Source of the DNA: Aurantiacibacter xanthus | Lineage (GTDB): Bacteria > Pseudomonadota > Alphaproteobacteria > Sphingomonadales > Sphingomonadaceae | Reading direction: 5' to 3' | NCBI RefSeq assembly: GCF_003584015.1 | Contig: NZ_QXFM01000139.1 | Span: forward strand, 12,936-76,935 | Length of the DNA stretch: 64,000 nucleotides | Shown here: in pieces, positions 26,458 to 35,351 of the stretch | How positions within the stretch are numbered: position 1 is the first letter of the stretch | Layout: the number at the start of each line of letters is the position of its first letter | The notes under the pieces: model-generated | Databases searched by the model: none | Told to the model about the DNA's origin: nothing | What the model saw: the letters and a program-made list of their open reading frames with translations, nothing else | Made by a program: the position numbers and the translations under genes

Positions 26458-28845
26458 TCAGACGACTTCGAAGCGGGCGCTCTGCAAGCGGTCGGAGGCC
26501 GGACCTACGTGGACCTCGACCGGCCCCGGCTCGTTCACCTCTTCCATGTCGATATTCCAGAACGCCAGCGCCTCCGGCGTGAGCGTGAAGCGCACTTCGC
26601 GGCTTTCGCCCGGTGCCAGCGTGACCCGCTCGAATCCCTTGAGTTCGAGCACCGGCCGCGTCACCGAAACATCGCTGCGCGTGATGTAGAGTTGCACCAC
26701 CTCGTCGCCCGCCCGCGCGCCGGTGTTGCGCACCGTGCAGCGGACCTCGACCGGCCTGTCGCTGGCCACCCGGCTGGCGGAAAGCTGCGGCGGCGAGATG
26801 GCGAAGCTGGTGTAGCTGAGGCCGTGCCCGAAGGCGAACAGCGGGGTCATCTCGTCGAACAAATAGCCGCGCCGGCCGCTTGGCTTGTGGTTGTAGAAGC
26901 GCGGCACCTGCCCTGCCGAACGCGCCACCGACACCGGCAACCGCGCGCCGGGATTGATCCGGCCGAGCAGCGCCTCGGCCACGGCGGTGCCGCCCTCCTG
27001 CCCCGGATACCAGCATTCGAGCACGGCATCGGCCTTTGCGACCGCATTGGGCCAGCTTGGCGGGCGCCCGTTATAGGCGGCGATAATCAGCGGCTTGCCG
27101 AGCGCTGCAAGCGCATCGACCAGCGCATTCTGTTCGCCCACCAGATCGATGTCGATCCGGTCGCCAAGGTGATTGGCGGCAAAGCCTTCGCGGCTGGTCT
27201 GCTCGGTGTCGCCGATGGCGAGAATGATCGTGTCGCAGCCGCGCGCGAGGTCCACCGCCTGCTCGATCAGGCGCAGGTTTTCGTCGCGGTCGGCCAGCTC
27301 GATCAGGTCGGCGGAGCGGTCTTCGCTGCGGGTAATGAACACGCCCTGCGCGGTGACGAACTCGGCCCCCGGCGCAACCGCGCGCAGGCCCTCGATCAGG
27401 CTGATCGCCTGCTTGGGCACGCTCGAATAGCCGCCCAGCCGGGCAATGGCATGGTTCGGCCCGATCACCGCCACCCGGCCCATCGTCGCTTCATCCAGCG
27501 GCAGGGCCTGATTGCGATTGGTCAGCAGACACAGGCTTTTGCGCGCGGCTTCCAGCGCCAGAGCCCGGGCAGCGGCATCGCCGGTGATGCGGCGGGCATG
27601 GGCGGCATCGCCATAAGGATTCTCGAACAGGCCCGCGCGGAATTTGAAGGCCAGCATCCGCGCACAGGCCCGGTCGATCAGCGCCTCGGGCACCTTGCCC
27701 TCGGCCACCTGCCCGGCGAGCGTGGCATAGGCATCGCCTTCGGGCAGTTCGCTGTCGACCCCGGCCAGCAGCGCCAGATGCGCCGCTTCGCCCAGATCGG
27801 CAGCCACATGGTGCAGCGTCGCCAATTCGTGGACCCCGCCATAGTCCGACACGATCAGCCCGTCGAAACCCCATTCGCCGCGCAGCACCTCGCCCAGCAG
27901 CCAGACATTCGCATGGCTCGGCACGCCGTCGATCTCGTTATAGCTCGGCATCACCGCGCCGATCGACGTCCGCCGCACCACCTCGCGGAAGGGCGGAAAG
28001 AAGTTCTCGCGCAGTTCGCGCTCGCTGACCTGCGCTGGGCTGACATTGTTGCCGCCCTCGGGCTGGCCGTGGCCGGTCATATGCTTGAGCGTCGCGAAGA
28101 CCTTGCCATCGGCCAGCCGTTCGAACTTGCCCGGCCCCTGCAAGCCTTCGACCGCCGCCACGCCAAGCTCGCCGCACAGATAGGGGTCTTCGCCCCAGGT
28201 CTCCTCGATCCGGCCCCAGCGCGGATCGCGCGCGATATCGACCACCGGGCTCAGCACCAGCGGCACCCCGCGCGCGCGGGTCTCGGCGGCGATGGTGGAC
28301 TGAATGCGGCGCATCAGATCGGTGTCGAACGTCCCGGCAAGCGCGATGGCCTGCGGGAACATGGTCGCCTCGGTCGCCATGTAGCCGTGCAGCGATTCCT
28401 CGTGCACCAGCACCGGGATGCCGAGCCGCGTATCCTCCAGCGCCCAGCGTTGCAGCGCATTGATGAATGCGACCGTCTGTTCGAGCGTGCGCCAGTTGGC
28501 TGCCGTACCCCCGACAGCCCCACCCACGCCGGGCACGCCGCGCCGGTCGCTCGGGCGGGTGAGATGGCCGATGTTGTCGGGAAAGGCGGCACTGGCCTTG
28601 GCAGGTGCGAAGTCCAGCCCCTCGCTCATGTCGGCCTTGCCGACCCACACTGCGCGGATCTGGGCGATCTTCTCCGCCAGCGTCATCCGCGCCAGCAGAT
28701 CGGCGACACGCGCGGCGACAGGCGCCTGCGCATCCTTGTACAGCGGGGCGCGCCCTTGCGCGAAAACGGCAGGTGCCCCGGCCAGCGCCAATGCCGACAG
28801 GCTGCCACCACAGGCCAACCGCAGAGCGGCTCTCCGATTCATCAT
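26458..28845 (-). CDS. GH3 beta-glucosidase/beta-xylosidase, exported
   Basis: A 795-residue exo-glycosidase with N-terminal RRAALRLACGGSLSALALAG, a twin-arginine-like signal. The N-terminal (beta/alpha)8 domain carries the substrate-binding block VHEESLHGY, the KHMTGHGQPEGG segment, and the nucleophile aspartate in GLIVSDYGGVHEL (about residue 331). The second domain and the C-terminal fibronectin-III-like domain (VQLYITRSDVSVTRPVLELKGF in pieces) are complete. Neighbours suggest beta-xylosidase acting on xylo-oligosaccharides; beta-glucosidase cannot be excluded. The start at 28845 is set by the signal sequence; the ribosome site is weak. No operator copy lies directly before it on the minus strand, but the region to GH67 is shared. 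Confidence 0.9.
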   Translation of the reverse strand: MMNRRAALRLACGGSLSALALAGAPAVFAQGRAPLYKDAQAPVAARVADLLARMTLAEKIAQIRAVWVGKADMSEGLDFAPAKASAAFPDNIGHLTRPSDRRGVPGVGGAVGGTAANWRTLEQTVAFINALQRWALEDTRLGIPVLVHEESLHGYMATEATMFPQAIALAGTFDTDLMRRIQSTIAAETRARGVPLVLSPVVDIARDPRWGRIEETWGEDPYLCGELGVAAVEGLQGPGKFERLADGKVFATLKHMTGHGQPEGGNNVSPAQVSERELRENFFPPFREVVRRTSIGAVMPSYNEIDGVPSHANVWLLGEVLRGEWGFDGLIVSDYGGVHELATLHHVAADLGEAAHLALLAGVDSELPEGDAYATLAGQVAEGKVPEALIDRACARMLAFKFRAGLFENPYGDAAHARRITGDAAARALALEAARKSLCLLTNRNQALPLDEATMGRVAVIGPNHAIARLGGYSSVPKQAISLIEGLRAVAPGAEFVTAQGVFITRSEDRSADLIELADRDENLRLIEQAVDLARGCDTIILAIGDTEQTSREGFAANHLGDRIDIDLVGEQNALVDALAALGKPLIIAAYNGRPPSWPNAVAKADAVLECWYPGQEGGTAVAEALLGRINPGARLPVSVARSAGQVPRFYNHKPSGRRGYLFDEMTPLFAFGHGLSYTSFAISPPQLSASRVASDRPVEVRCTVRNTGARAGDEVVQLYITRSDVSVTRPVLELKGFERVTLAPGESREVRFTLTPEALAFWNIDMEEVNEPGPVEVHVGPASDRLQSARFEVV

Positions 28846-29113
28846 CCGGCAGTCCAACCCTGTTGCGAAACCAATGGGCGCGCGACGTTCCCTCTGAGGG
28901 AGAGGACCAGAGGGAAGTCGCGCGCCTCGGCCCCGACCACGGCGGCATCGGCCGTGCCGCGACGGGGGCACAGGTTAATGCGAGGCATCGCCCCGGCAGA
29001 GGTGTTGCAGGCGACCCGCTGCACCAAACCACCGGACAGACATATTGGGGAGGAGCCCAAGCCCGCCATCAACCATCCAATCTCCGAGCTGCGCTTGACA
29101 GGCAGCGTTCTTA

Positions 29114-29127
29114 TGATAGCGCTACCA
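29114..29127 (+). promoter_or_regulatory. xyl-box operator overlapping the GH67 start region
   Basis: TGATAGCGCTACCA, identical to the plus-strand reading at 5279 and 37368. It ends 14 bases before the likely GH67 ATG at 29142, and 13 bp downstream of a TTGACA hexamer at 29095-29100, so repressor binding would block the promoter itself. Confidence 0.75.
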
Positions 29128-29141
29128 TGATGGAGAGGATC

Positions 29142-31238
29142 ATGCTTGTCAATCATCAATCTTGGGCCCTGCGGAGTCTCCTCGGTCTTGCGCTGGTCGT
29201 CGCGCTGCTGTCGGACGCGCAGGTGCGGGCGGAGGACGGATACGATCTCTGGCTGCGACACGAGCCGGTCGGCGGCGCAGCAGGGTCAGAGCTGAACGGC
29301 ATCACGGTTGCCGGCCCCGACAGCTTTGCCGATGCGGGGGCCGAGGCGATGGTGTCGGTGGCCCTGGCCGAACTGCGCAGCGGTCTTGCCGAACTGGCTG
29401 GCGGCGAGAGCCCGCCCGCCGCGCCGCTGTCGATCCGCCTCTCCTGCACAGACGCCGACATCGCCCGTGGCGGTGCCTTTGCGCTCGATGGTGACAGCAC
29501 CGGCCTGACCCTGCGTGCGGGCGAGGCGAGTGGCTGCCTCTATGGCGCCTTCGCGCTGCTCCGCCTGCTCGATACGGGCGAACGGCTCACCAAGATACAT
29601 CACGCAGAGGCCCCCGCCATGCCGCTGCGCCTGCTCAACCACTGGGACAACCCCGATGGCACGGTCGAGCGCGGCTATGCCGGCAGTTCGATTTTCGACT
29701 GGTGGCACCTGCCCGACCATCTCGACCGGCGCATGATCGACTATGCCCGCGCCAATGCCAGCGTGGGCATCAACGGCGTGGTGGTGAACAACGTCAACGC
29801 CAGCGCCATGATGCTGGAGCCGCGCTATATCGCCCGGCTCGCGCGGCTGGCCGACGCCTGGCGGCCCTATGGCATCCGCGTCTATCTCACCGCCCGCTTT
29901 TCCGCCCCGCGCGACATCGGCGGGCTCGACACCGCCGACCCGATCGACCCTGCCGTTGCCCGGTGGTGGCAGAACAAGGCCGACGAGATCTATGCCGCCA
30001 TTCCCGACTTTGGCGGCTTTCTGGTCAAGGCCAACAGCGAAGGCCAGCCCGGCCCCGGCGACTATGGCCGCACCCATGCCGAGGGCGCGAACATGCTGGC
30101 GAGCGCCATCGGCGCGCGCGGCACGGTGTTCTGGCGCGCCTTCGTCTATGCCGCCGAGGACGAGACCGACCGCGCCAGCCAGGCCTATCGCGAGTTCGCC
30201 CCGCTCGACGGCGCCTTTGCCGACAACGTGATCGTGCAGGTGAAGAACGGCCCGATCGACTTCCAGCCGCGCGAGCCGTTCCACCCGCTGTTCGGCGCGA
30301 TGCGCCACACCAGGGTCGCGCTCGAAGCGCAGATTACCAAGGAATATCTCGGCTTTGCCACCCATGTCGCCTACCTTGCGCCGCTGTGGAAGGAGGTGCT
30401 CGACGCCGAGACCGGGCATGGTGGCACCGTGGCGAGCAGCATCGCGCCCGCAGGCATGGCCGGGGTCGCCAACATCGGCACAGCGCGCAACTGGAGCGGC
30501 AGCCACTTCGATCAGGCCAACTGGTATGCCTTCGGCCGCCTCGCCTGGAACCCGCAGCTTTCCAGCGAAGAGATCGCCCGCGAGTGGCTGATGCAGACCT
30601 TCTCGCGCGACCCCGCTTTCGTCAGCGATGTCTCGGCCATGATGCTGAACAGCCGCGAGCTGGTGGTCGACTACATGACCCCGCTCGGCCTTGCGCACCT
30701 GATGGCCACCGGACACCACTACGGCCCCGGCCCATGGGTCTGCGACCTTGCCCGCCCCGAGTGGAACCCATGCTACTACCACCGCGCCGACAAGGACGGC
30801 ATCGGCTTCGACCGGACCGCCAGCGGCACCGATGCGCTGGCCGACTATGCCCCCTCGGTGGCAGCGCAGTGGGCAGAGCCCGAAACCACCGACCCGCGCC
30901 TGCTGCTGTGGTTCCACCATGTGCCGTGGGACTGGGCCTTGCCCGATGGCAAGCGCCTGTGGCCGACACTGGTCGAGCATTACGACACCGGGGTCGCAGG
31001 CGTGGCCGAGATGCAGGCGATGTGGGCCGCGCAGGCAGGCAAGGTCGACCCGCGCCGCCACGGGGATGTGACCGATTTCCTCGCCATACAGGCAAAGGAA
31101 GCACGCTGGTGGCGCGACGCCAGCATCGCCTACTGGCAATCGCTCAATGGCCTGCCCCTGCCTGCAGGCAGTGCCCCGCCCGAGCACGATCTCGCCGATT
31201 ATCGCGCGCGCGATTTCCCCGAGGCCCCCAGCGATTGA
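29142..31238 (+). CDS. aguA: Alpha-glucuronidase, GH67
   Basis: Removes (4-O-methyl-)glucuronic acid from the end of glucuronoxylo-oligosaccharides. The 698-residue product has a signal peptide ending QVRAEDG. Family blocks include HWDNPDGTVERGYAGSSIFDW, KANSEGQPGPGDYGR with the general acid Glu near 298, NGPIDFQPREPFHPLF with Asp near 371 and TKEYLG with Glu near 399; the offsets match those of characterised GH67 enzymes. The ATG at 29142 has GGAGAGG directly upstream; earlier in-frame ATGs at 29127 and 29130 touch the xyl-box and lack a ribosome site. The LacI regulator gene follows by 93 bp, so regulator and enzyme may be co-transcribed. Confidence 0.95.
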   Translation: MLVNHQSWALRSLLGLALVVALLSDAQVRAEDGYDLWLRHEPVGGAAGSELNGITVAGPDSFADAGAEAMVSVALAELRSGLAELAGGESPPAAPLSIRLSCTDADIARGGAFALDGDSTGLTLRAGEASGCLYGAFALLRLLDTGERLTKIHHAEAPAMPLRLLNHWDNPDGTVERGYAGSSIFDWWHLPDHLDRRMIDYARANASVGINGVVVNNVNASAMMLEPRYIARLARLADAWRPYGIRVYLTARFSAPRDIGGLDTADPIDPAVARWWQNKADEIYAAIPDFGGFLVKANSEGQPGPGDYGRTHAEGANMLASAIGARGTVFWRAFVYAAEDETDRASQAYREFAPLDGAFADNVIVQVKNGPIDFQPREPFHPLFGAMRHTRVALEAQITKEYLGFATHVAYLAPLWKEVLDAETGHGGTVASSIAPAGMAGVANIGTARNWSGSHFDQANWYAFGRLAWNPQLSSEEIAREWLMQTFSRDPAFVSDVSAMMLNSRELVVDYMTPLGLAHLMATGHHYGPGPWVCDLARPEWNPCYYHRADKDGIGFDRTASGTDALADYAPSVAAQWAEPETTDPRLLLWFHHVPWDWALPDGKRLWPTLVEHYDTGVAGVAEMQAMWAAQAGKVDPRRHGDVTDFLAIQAKEARWWRDASIAYWQSLNGLPLPAGSAPPEHDLADYRARDFPEAPSD

Positions 31239-31331
31239 AGCCTTGGTAAAAAACCGAATGTTGCCAATTCACTTGCCCGCTCCGGCCCCGCGCGCCAAGG
31301 AACCCGGCAGCACTAGGAAACGGGTAAAACC

Positions 31332-32408
31332 ATGAGCGCGAGCAGACCGAGACGCCGGCAGTCCGGCCAGCCGACCATCAGCGATGTGGCGCGCGAGGCC
31401 AACTGCTCACCCATGACCGTCAGCCGCGTCATCAACGACGAGGCGGGCGTGCGCAGCGCCACACGCGAGGCGGTGCTGAAGGCGATCAAGAAGCTCGACT
31501 ATCGCCCCAACCGCGCCGCGCGCAGCCTCGCGGCGGGCGAACAACAGCGGATCGCACTGCTCTACGACAACCCCTCGACCGCCTATCTGGCCGAGTTCCT
31601 GATGGGCGCGCTGGAAGAGGCCAACCGCAGCGGCTTGCAGGTGGTGGTGCAATCGGTGGCGGATACCGACGGCGAAACCGGGCGCGATATCATTTCGCGC
31701 CTGATTTCCAGCGGCTTTCGCGGCTTCATCCTTCCGCCGCCGCTGTCGGACGATCAGTCGATCCTCGATCTCATCCTCGACCATGGCGCGATCGCCATCG
31801 CGGTGGGGCCGGGTGCGGCGAGCGGCAACGGCGCCTCGGTGCTGATCGACGAGTTTCAGGCCGCCTACGACATGACCAGCCACATCATCGGCCTCGGCCA
31901 CCGCCGGATCGGGTTCATTGTCGGCAACCCGCAGCAGGTCGCCTCGTCGCTGCGGCTCGACGGCTTTCGCAAGGCGATGGAAGACGCCGGGCTCGAAATC
32001 GACGACCGGCTGGTCGCCCAAGGCCGGTTTACCTATCGTTCGGGCATGGATGCAGCGGAGAAGCTGCTGTCGGTCGACCCCCGCCCCACGGCCATTTTCG
32101 CGTCGAACGACGACATGGCCGCAGCGACCGTCGCCATGGCCCATCGCCGCCATCTTGAGGTGCCGACCGACCTCACCGTCTGCGGCTTCGACGACACCGA
32201 TCTGGCCCGCTCGGTCTGGCCCGAGCTGACCACGATCCGCCAGCCGATCCGCGAGATGACGGCTTGGGCGGTGCGCACCGCAGCGACGATGCTGCGCGGC
32301 AAGCGCGGGGCGAGCAGCGCCAGCACCGAAGCGCATATCATGCCCTACGAACTGGTGCGCCGCGACAGCGACACCGCGCCGAGCCTGTTGCAGCGACGGC
32401 CCGGTTAA
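31332..32408 (+). CDS. xylR: LacI-family transcriptional repressor, probable xylan/xylose regulator
   Basis: A 358-residue regulator. The N terminus has the LacI helix-turn-helix TISDVAREANCSPMTVSRVI and the hinge helix NRAARSLA, followed by a periplasmic-binding-protein-like effector domain (RIALLYDNPSTAYLAEFLMGA, GHRRIGFIVGNPQQ, FASNDDMAAATVAMAHRR, CGFDDTDLARSVWPELT). AGGAAA lies before the ATG. It follows the alpha-glucuronidase gene. LacI proteins bind palindromes with a central CG or GC step, and the five xyl-boxes in this window are of that kind; this is the only LacI gene seen here. Naming it xylR rests on context, not on direct evidence. Confidence 0.9.
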   Translation: MSASRPRRRQSGQPTISDVAREANCSPMTVSRVINDEAGVRSATREAVLKAIKKLDYRPNRAARSLAAGEQQRIALLYDNPSTAYLAEFLMGALEEANRSGLQVVVQSVADTDGETGRDIISRLISSGFRGFILPPPLSDDQSILDLILDHGAIAIAVGPGAASGNGASVLIDEFQAAYDMTSHIIGLGHRRIGFIVGNPQQVASSLRLDGFRKAMEDAGLEIDDRLVAQGRFTYRSGMDAAEKLLSVDPRPTAIFASNDDMAAATVAMAHRRHLEVPTDLTVCGFDDTDLARSVWPELTTIRQPIREMTAWAVRTAATMLRGKRGASSASTEAHIMPYELVRRDSDTAPSLLQRRPG

Positions 32409-32427
32409 AGCGGGATGACACTGCATT

Positions 32428-32503
32428 GACTCGCAAAGCCCTTCCCCTTGGGGAAGGGTTGGGATGGGGGTTCCAGGCCAGCGTCGAGCCCCCACCCCCA
32501 GCC
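32428..32503. repeat. Dispersed intergenic hairpin repeat, copy 2
   Basis: Reverse complement of positions 1-77, almost identical. It holds a hairpin with nine-base arms at 32439-32458 (CCCTTCCCC / GGGGAAGGG), and a second hairpin of the same style follows at 32502-32521. It lies between the converging LacI and acetylesterase genes and may serve as a terminator for both. Confidence 0.78.
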
Positions 32504-32521
32504 CCTCCCCAGGGGGAGGGG
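32439..32521. terminator. Double hairpin between converging lacI and acetylesterase genes
   Basis: Two strong GC hairpins, one with nine-base arms and a two-base loop at 32439-32458 and one with nine-base arms at 32502-32521. Neither is followed by a clear T run, so termination is plausible but the structure may instead be a REP-like element protecting mRNA ends. Confidence 0.45.
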
Positions 32522-32547
32522 AGCAGGTTGATCAGGGTATCTGGCGC

Positions 32548-34476
32548 TTACTCCACCGCCAGTTCAAAGCCCGGAATGGCGATCTTGCGCCCATCGTGGA
32601 CATTGACCACCGGCGCATCGGCCCATGCATGGCGCACCCGCGTTACCTGCTGGCCGCCGACCGGCAGATAGACGCTATCGCCTTCGGCCCGGCCCGGCGC
32701 ATAGACGCAGCTATCCTCGCTCGCAGCGCACAGCTCGAAGCCGAGCGCGGCCCCGCTCCAGCTGGTGAGGCCGCCTTCTACGCCGGAGAAGCGCACCGCC
32801 ACCTCGGCAGGCTTGTCGGCACTCGCGGGCACGATCCGCGCCGAGACCGGCATCGGCAGCGGCGATCCCGCCGCCGCCAGGGCCAGCCGCTCACCCAGCA
32901 GCACCTTGTTGGCAGGATGGATGTCGCTCCATTCGCCCAGATCGATGGCCGTCACCAGCGCGGCGTTGTCGTCAGCGACCGCCATCTCGCGCTCGATCTC
33001 GCGCAGGTCGGCCCAGCTGCTCGGGCCGGGCTCGGAGGTCGGCTCGCCATAGCCCGCCAGTTGCACCACCAGCATCTGCAATTGCGAGCCGAACTGGCGC
33101 CGCCAGCCTGCCGCCAGTTCGCGCAGGCGGTCGTCATAGCCGGCCTGCCCCGTGTCGCTCTCACCCTGATACCAGGCCGCGCCCTTCAGCGAGAGCGCAC
33201 CCAGCGGCGCGATCATCCGGTTGTGCATCACCCCGATGCCCGCGTTCGCATCCCACGGCGCGCGCGGGGGCATTTCGGTGACGGGGCTGGTCGCATAGGA
33301 CCAGCCTTCGGCCAGCGACAGCCGCTGCCCCCCGGTCACGGTGAACGAGAGCCGGTCTGCCGAACTCTGCATCCCGGCCTGATCCCAGCTGTTCGAGGCG
33401 GCGAAGACCAGTTCGTTGGTGCCGGCCTTCAGGTAACTGGCAGGGACGGCATATTCGCGCTCCCATTCCCAGCCGTGATTGAAGCCGAGCGGCTTGCCGT
33501 TGATCCAGGTGGCATCGAGATCGTCGATAATGCCGATATTGACCGTGCCGCCCGCCGCTGCCTGCTCGGGGGTCAGCTCGATGGTGCGGCGGAACCAGAC
33601 ATTGCCGATTGCCGCGGGCGCGCCTTCGCCCCAACTCGTCCACGGTGCGATCCGGGGCACGGGGTTCCAGTCGAGGCTGTCCGGCTCGGCCCATGGCTTC
33701 GAGCCGCCCGCAGCAGCGGCGTACCAGTCCTGCCAGCGCGACGCGAAGGCGGCGGCGGCGGCGACCGGATCGGCGGCGAAATCGGTCAGCATCGCCATGT
33801 CGGCCTCGCCATAGAGCGCCTTGCCGGATTCCGGCGTCAGCCAGGCGCGGATCTGCGAACCGCCCCAGCTGGCATGGATCGCCCCCACCGGCACGTCGTG
33901 CGAGGCCCGCAAGGCGCGCAGCATGTAATAGCAGGCGGCGGAGAACCTGCCGGTGGTCTCAGGGGAGGCGGCCTGCCATGGCACCGGACCATCGAAGTCG
34001 CGCGCAGGCACGGCAGCAGTCGCCAGCGGCACGGTCAGCATCCGCAGCAACGGATCGTTGCTGGTGCGGATGTTGTTGCCGCCGTTCAGCCCTGCCGAAA
34101 CGGTGAAGGCCATGTTCGACTGGCCCGAACAGAGATAGACATCGCCCGTCACCAGCCCGCCCACGGTGGTCGCCCCATCGGCATCGGTGACTTCCAGCTC
34201 GATCGGATCGGCGCTGGCCGGGCGCGCGGGGAAACTGAGCACGAAGGCCCCCGAGCCATCGGCGCTGGTGCTGGCGCGGTCGGTGCCGAGCACGCCGGTG
34301 ATGCGGGCATTCGGCTCGGAATAGCCCTGCACCTGCACGACCATGTCGCGCTGGATCACCGCACCCTCGCCCCACACCGGAGCAAGGCTCGGTTTGGCGA
34401 AAGCGGGGGCCCCAGCGCCGAGAAATGCGGTGGCGGCGAGCGGGGCGAGCAGCCAGCGGCTCCGCCGCGCGCTCAT
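32548..34476 (-). CDS. SGNH acetylesterase, sialate O-acetylesterase-like (acetylxylan esterase candidate)
   Basis: A 642-residue exported esterase (signal ending APAFAKPS). The SASA-type SGNH fold shows the nucleophile block GDVYLCSGQSNMAF, the ACYYMLRALRAS and IHASWGGSQIRAWL segments and KGAAWYQGESDTG, whose conserved residues form the oxyanion hole. A beta-sandwich domain (about residues 240-350) is inserted, as in many family members. In xylan loci such proteins remove acetyl from xylose. It is the last gene of the minus-strand run xylX - xylose dehydrogenase - lactonase; its ATG overlaps the lactonase TGA (ATGA), so an extracytoplasmic esterase is translated with cytoplasmic catabolic enzymes. 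Confidence 0.87.
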   Translation of the reverse strand: MSARRSRWLLAPLAATAFLGAGAPAFAKPSLAPVWGEGAVIQRDMVVQVQGYSEPNARITGVLGTDRASTSADGSGAFVLSFPARPASADPIELEVTDADGATTVGGLVTGDVYLCSGQSNMAFTVSAGLNGGNNIRTSNDPLLRMLTVPLATAAVPARDFDGPVPWQAASPETTGRFSAACYYMLRALRASHDVPVGAIHASWGGSQIRAWLTPESGKALYGEADMAMLTDFAADPVAAAAAFASRWQDWYAAAAGGSKPWAEPDSLDWNPVPRIAPWTSWGEGAPAAIGNVWFRRTIELTPEQAAAGGTVNIGIIDDLDATWINGKPLGFNHGWEWEREYAVPASYLKAGTNELVFAASNSWDQAGMQSSADRLSFTVTGGQRLSLAEGWSYATSPVTEMPPRAPWDANAGIGVMHNRMIAPLGALSLKGAAWYQGESDTGQAGYDDRLRELAAGWRRQFGSQLQMLVVQLAGYGEPTSEPGPSSWADLREIEREMAVADDNAALVTAIDLGEWSDIHPANKVLLGERLALAAAGSPLPMPVSARIVPASADKPAEVAVRFSGVEGGLTSWSGAALGFELCAASEDSCVYAPGRAEGDSVYLPVGGQQVTRVRHAWADAPVVNVHDGRKIAIPGFELAVE

Positions 34477-35351
34477 GCCAGCTTCACCAGGGCCTGCGCG
34501 AAACCCGCAACCGGCGCTTCGAACGACAGCAGATGGCCCGCCACCGGCCAGTCGTCCCGCTCTTCGGGAGCGAGGTTCTTCGTGGCGGTTGTGACGAACG
34601 CAGTTGTCATATCCTCTCCTCCGAATGCCATCTTGGTAATATCGCGCACGGGCATGGCCCAGAAATCGAGCAGCCGCCCGTCAGGATCGAACCGGGCGAT
34701 GCCGCCGCCGTTATAGAGCCCGCTCCACAGGCAGCCTTCGCTGTCGACCACCGGCCCATCGGGATAGGCGTGGGGAAACAGCGCGCCGACATCGACGAAG
34801 GGCCGCACGTCACCCAGCCCCGAGGGACCAAGCTCGGCCACCGTGATGGTCTGGGCCAGCGTATTGGTGAAGTAGATCCGGTCGCCAGCCGGGCTCACCG
34901 CCGGGCCGTTGGTGATGGTAATTCCCGCCGGGCCCATTGCGCGCACTTCGCCCCGGTCGAACAGATAGAACCGGCCCGACGCAGCACTCTCGCCATCGTC
35001 CATCGAACCGAACCACACGCGGCCCCACGGATCGGTGCAGGCATCATTGAGTCGATTGTGCGACGGTTCTTCCGGCAAACGGGTCAGCAATTCGAAGCTG
35101 CGGCTGGCCGGATCGAAGGTGTACAGCCCGTCGGCCAGTCCGCACAGCAGCAACCCGCCTTCGGCAGGCAGCGCCCAGCCGATCTGACCCGGCGCTTCGG
35201 CATGCCAGTGCTCACCACTGGCCGGATCGCAGTGCCAGAGCTGGTGTCGCTTGATATCGACGAACCACAGGGCCGCGCGCGTATGGTCCCAAACCACGCC
35301 CTCGCCGAGCAGAGCCCCGGTTTCGAGCAAGACCTCGACGGGCGGCGTCAT
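34473..35351 (-). CDS. xylC: SMP-30/gluconolactonase-family sugar lactonase (xylono- or arabinolactonase)
   Basis: Hydrolyses a sugar lactone made by the adjacent dehydrogenase to the aldonic acid. The 292-residue beta-propeller shows the metal ligands of the family in LLGEGVVWD (Glu), ITNGPAVSPAG (Asn) and PDGPVVDSEG (Asp), plus RLNDACTDPWGRVWFGSM. The ATG at 35351 overlaps the stop of the dehydrogenase gene (ATGA); an ATG two codons upstream at 35357 is equally possible. Its place beside a xylose dehydrogenase, XylX and XylD points to xylonolactonase, although arabinolactonases belong to the same family. No signal peptide, so cytoplasmic. Confidence 0.88.
   Translation of the reverse strand: MTPPVEVLLETGALLGEGVVWDHTRAALWFVDIKRHQLWHCDPASGEHWHAEAPGQIGWALPAEGGLLLCGLADGLYTFDPASRSFELLTRLPEEPSHNRLNDACTDPWGRVWFGSMDDGESAASGRFYLFDRGEVRAMGPAGITITNGPAVSPAGDRIYFTNTLAQTITVAELGPSGLGDVRPFVDVGALFPHAYPDGPVVDSEGCLWSGLYNGGGIARFDPDGRLLDFWAMPVRDITKMAFGGEDMTTAFVTTATKNLAPEERDDWPVAGHLLSFEAPVAGFAQALVKLA

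Noticed and set aside
29127-29132. ATG codons at 29127 and 29130 as GH67 starts
   Set aside because: They overlap or abut the xyl-box and have no ribosome site; GGAGAGG precedes the ATG at 29142.
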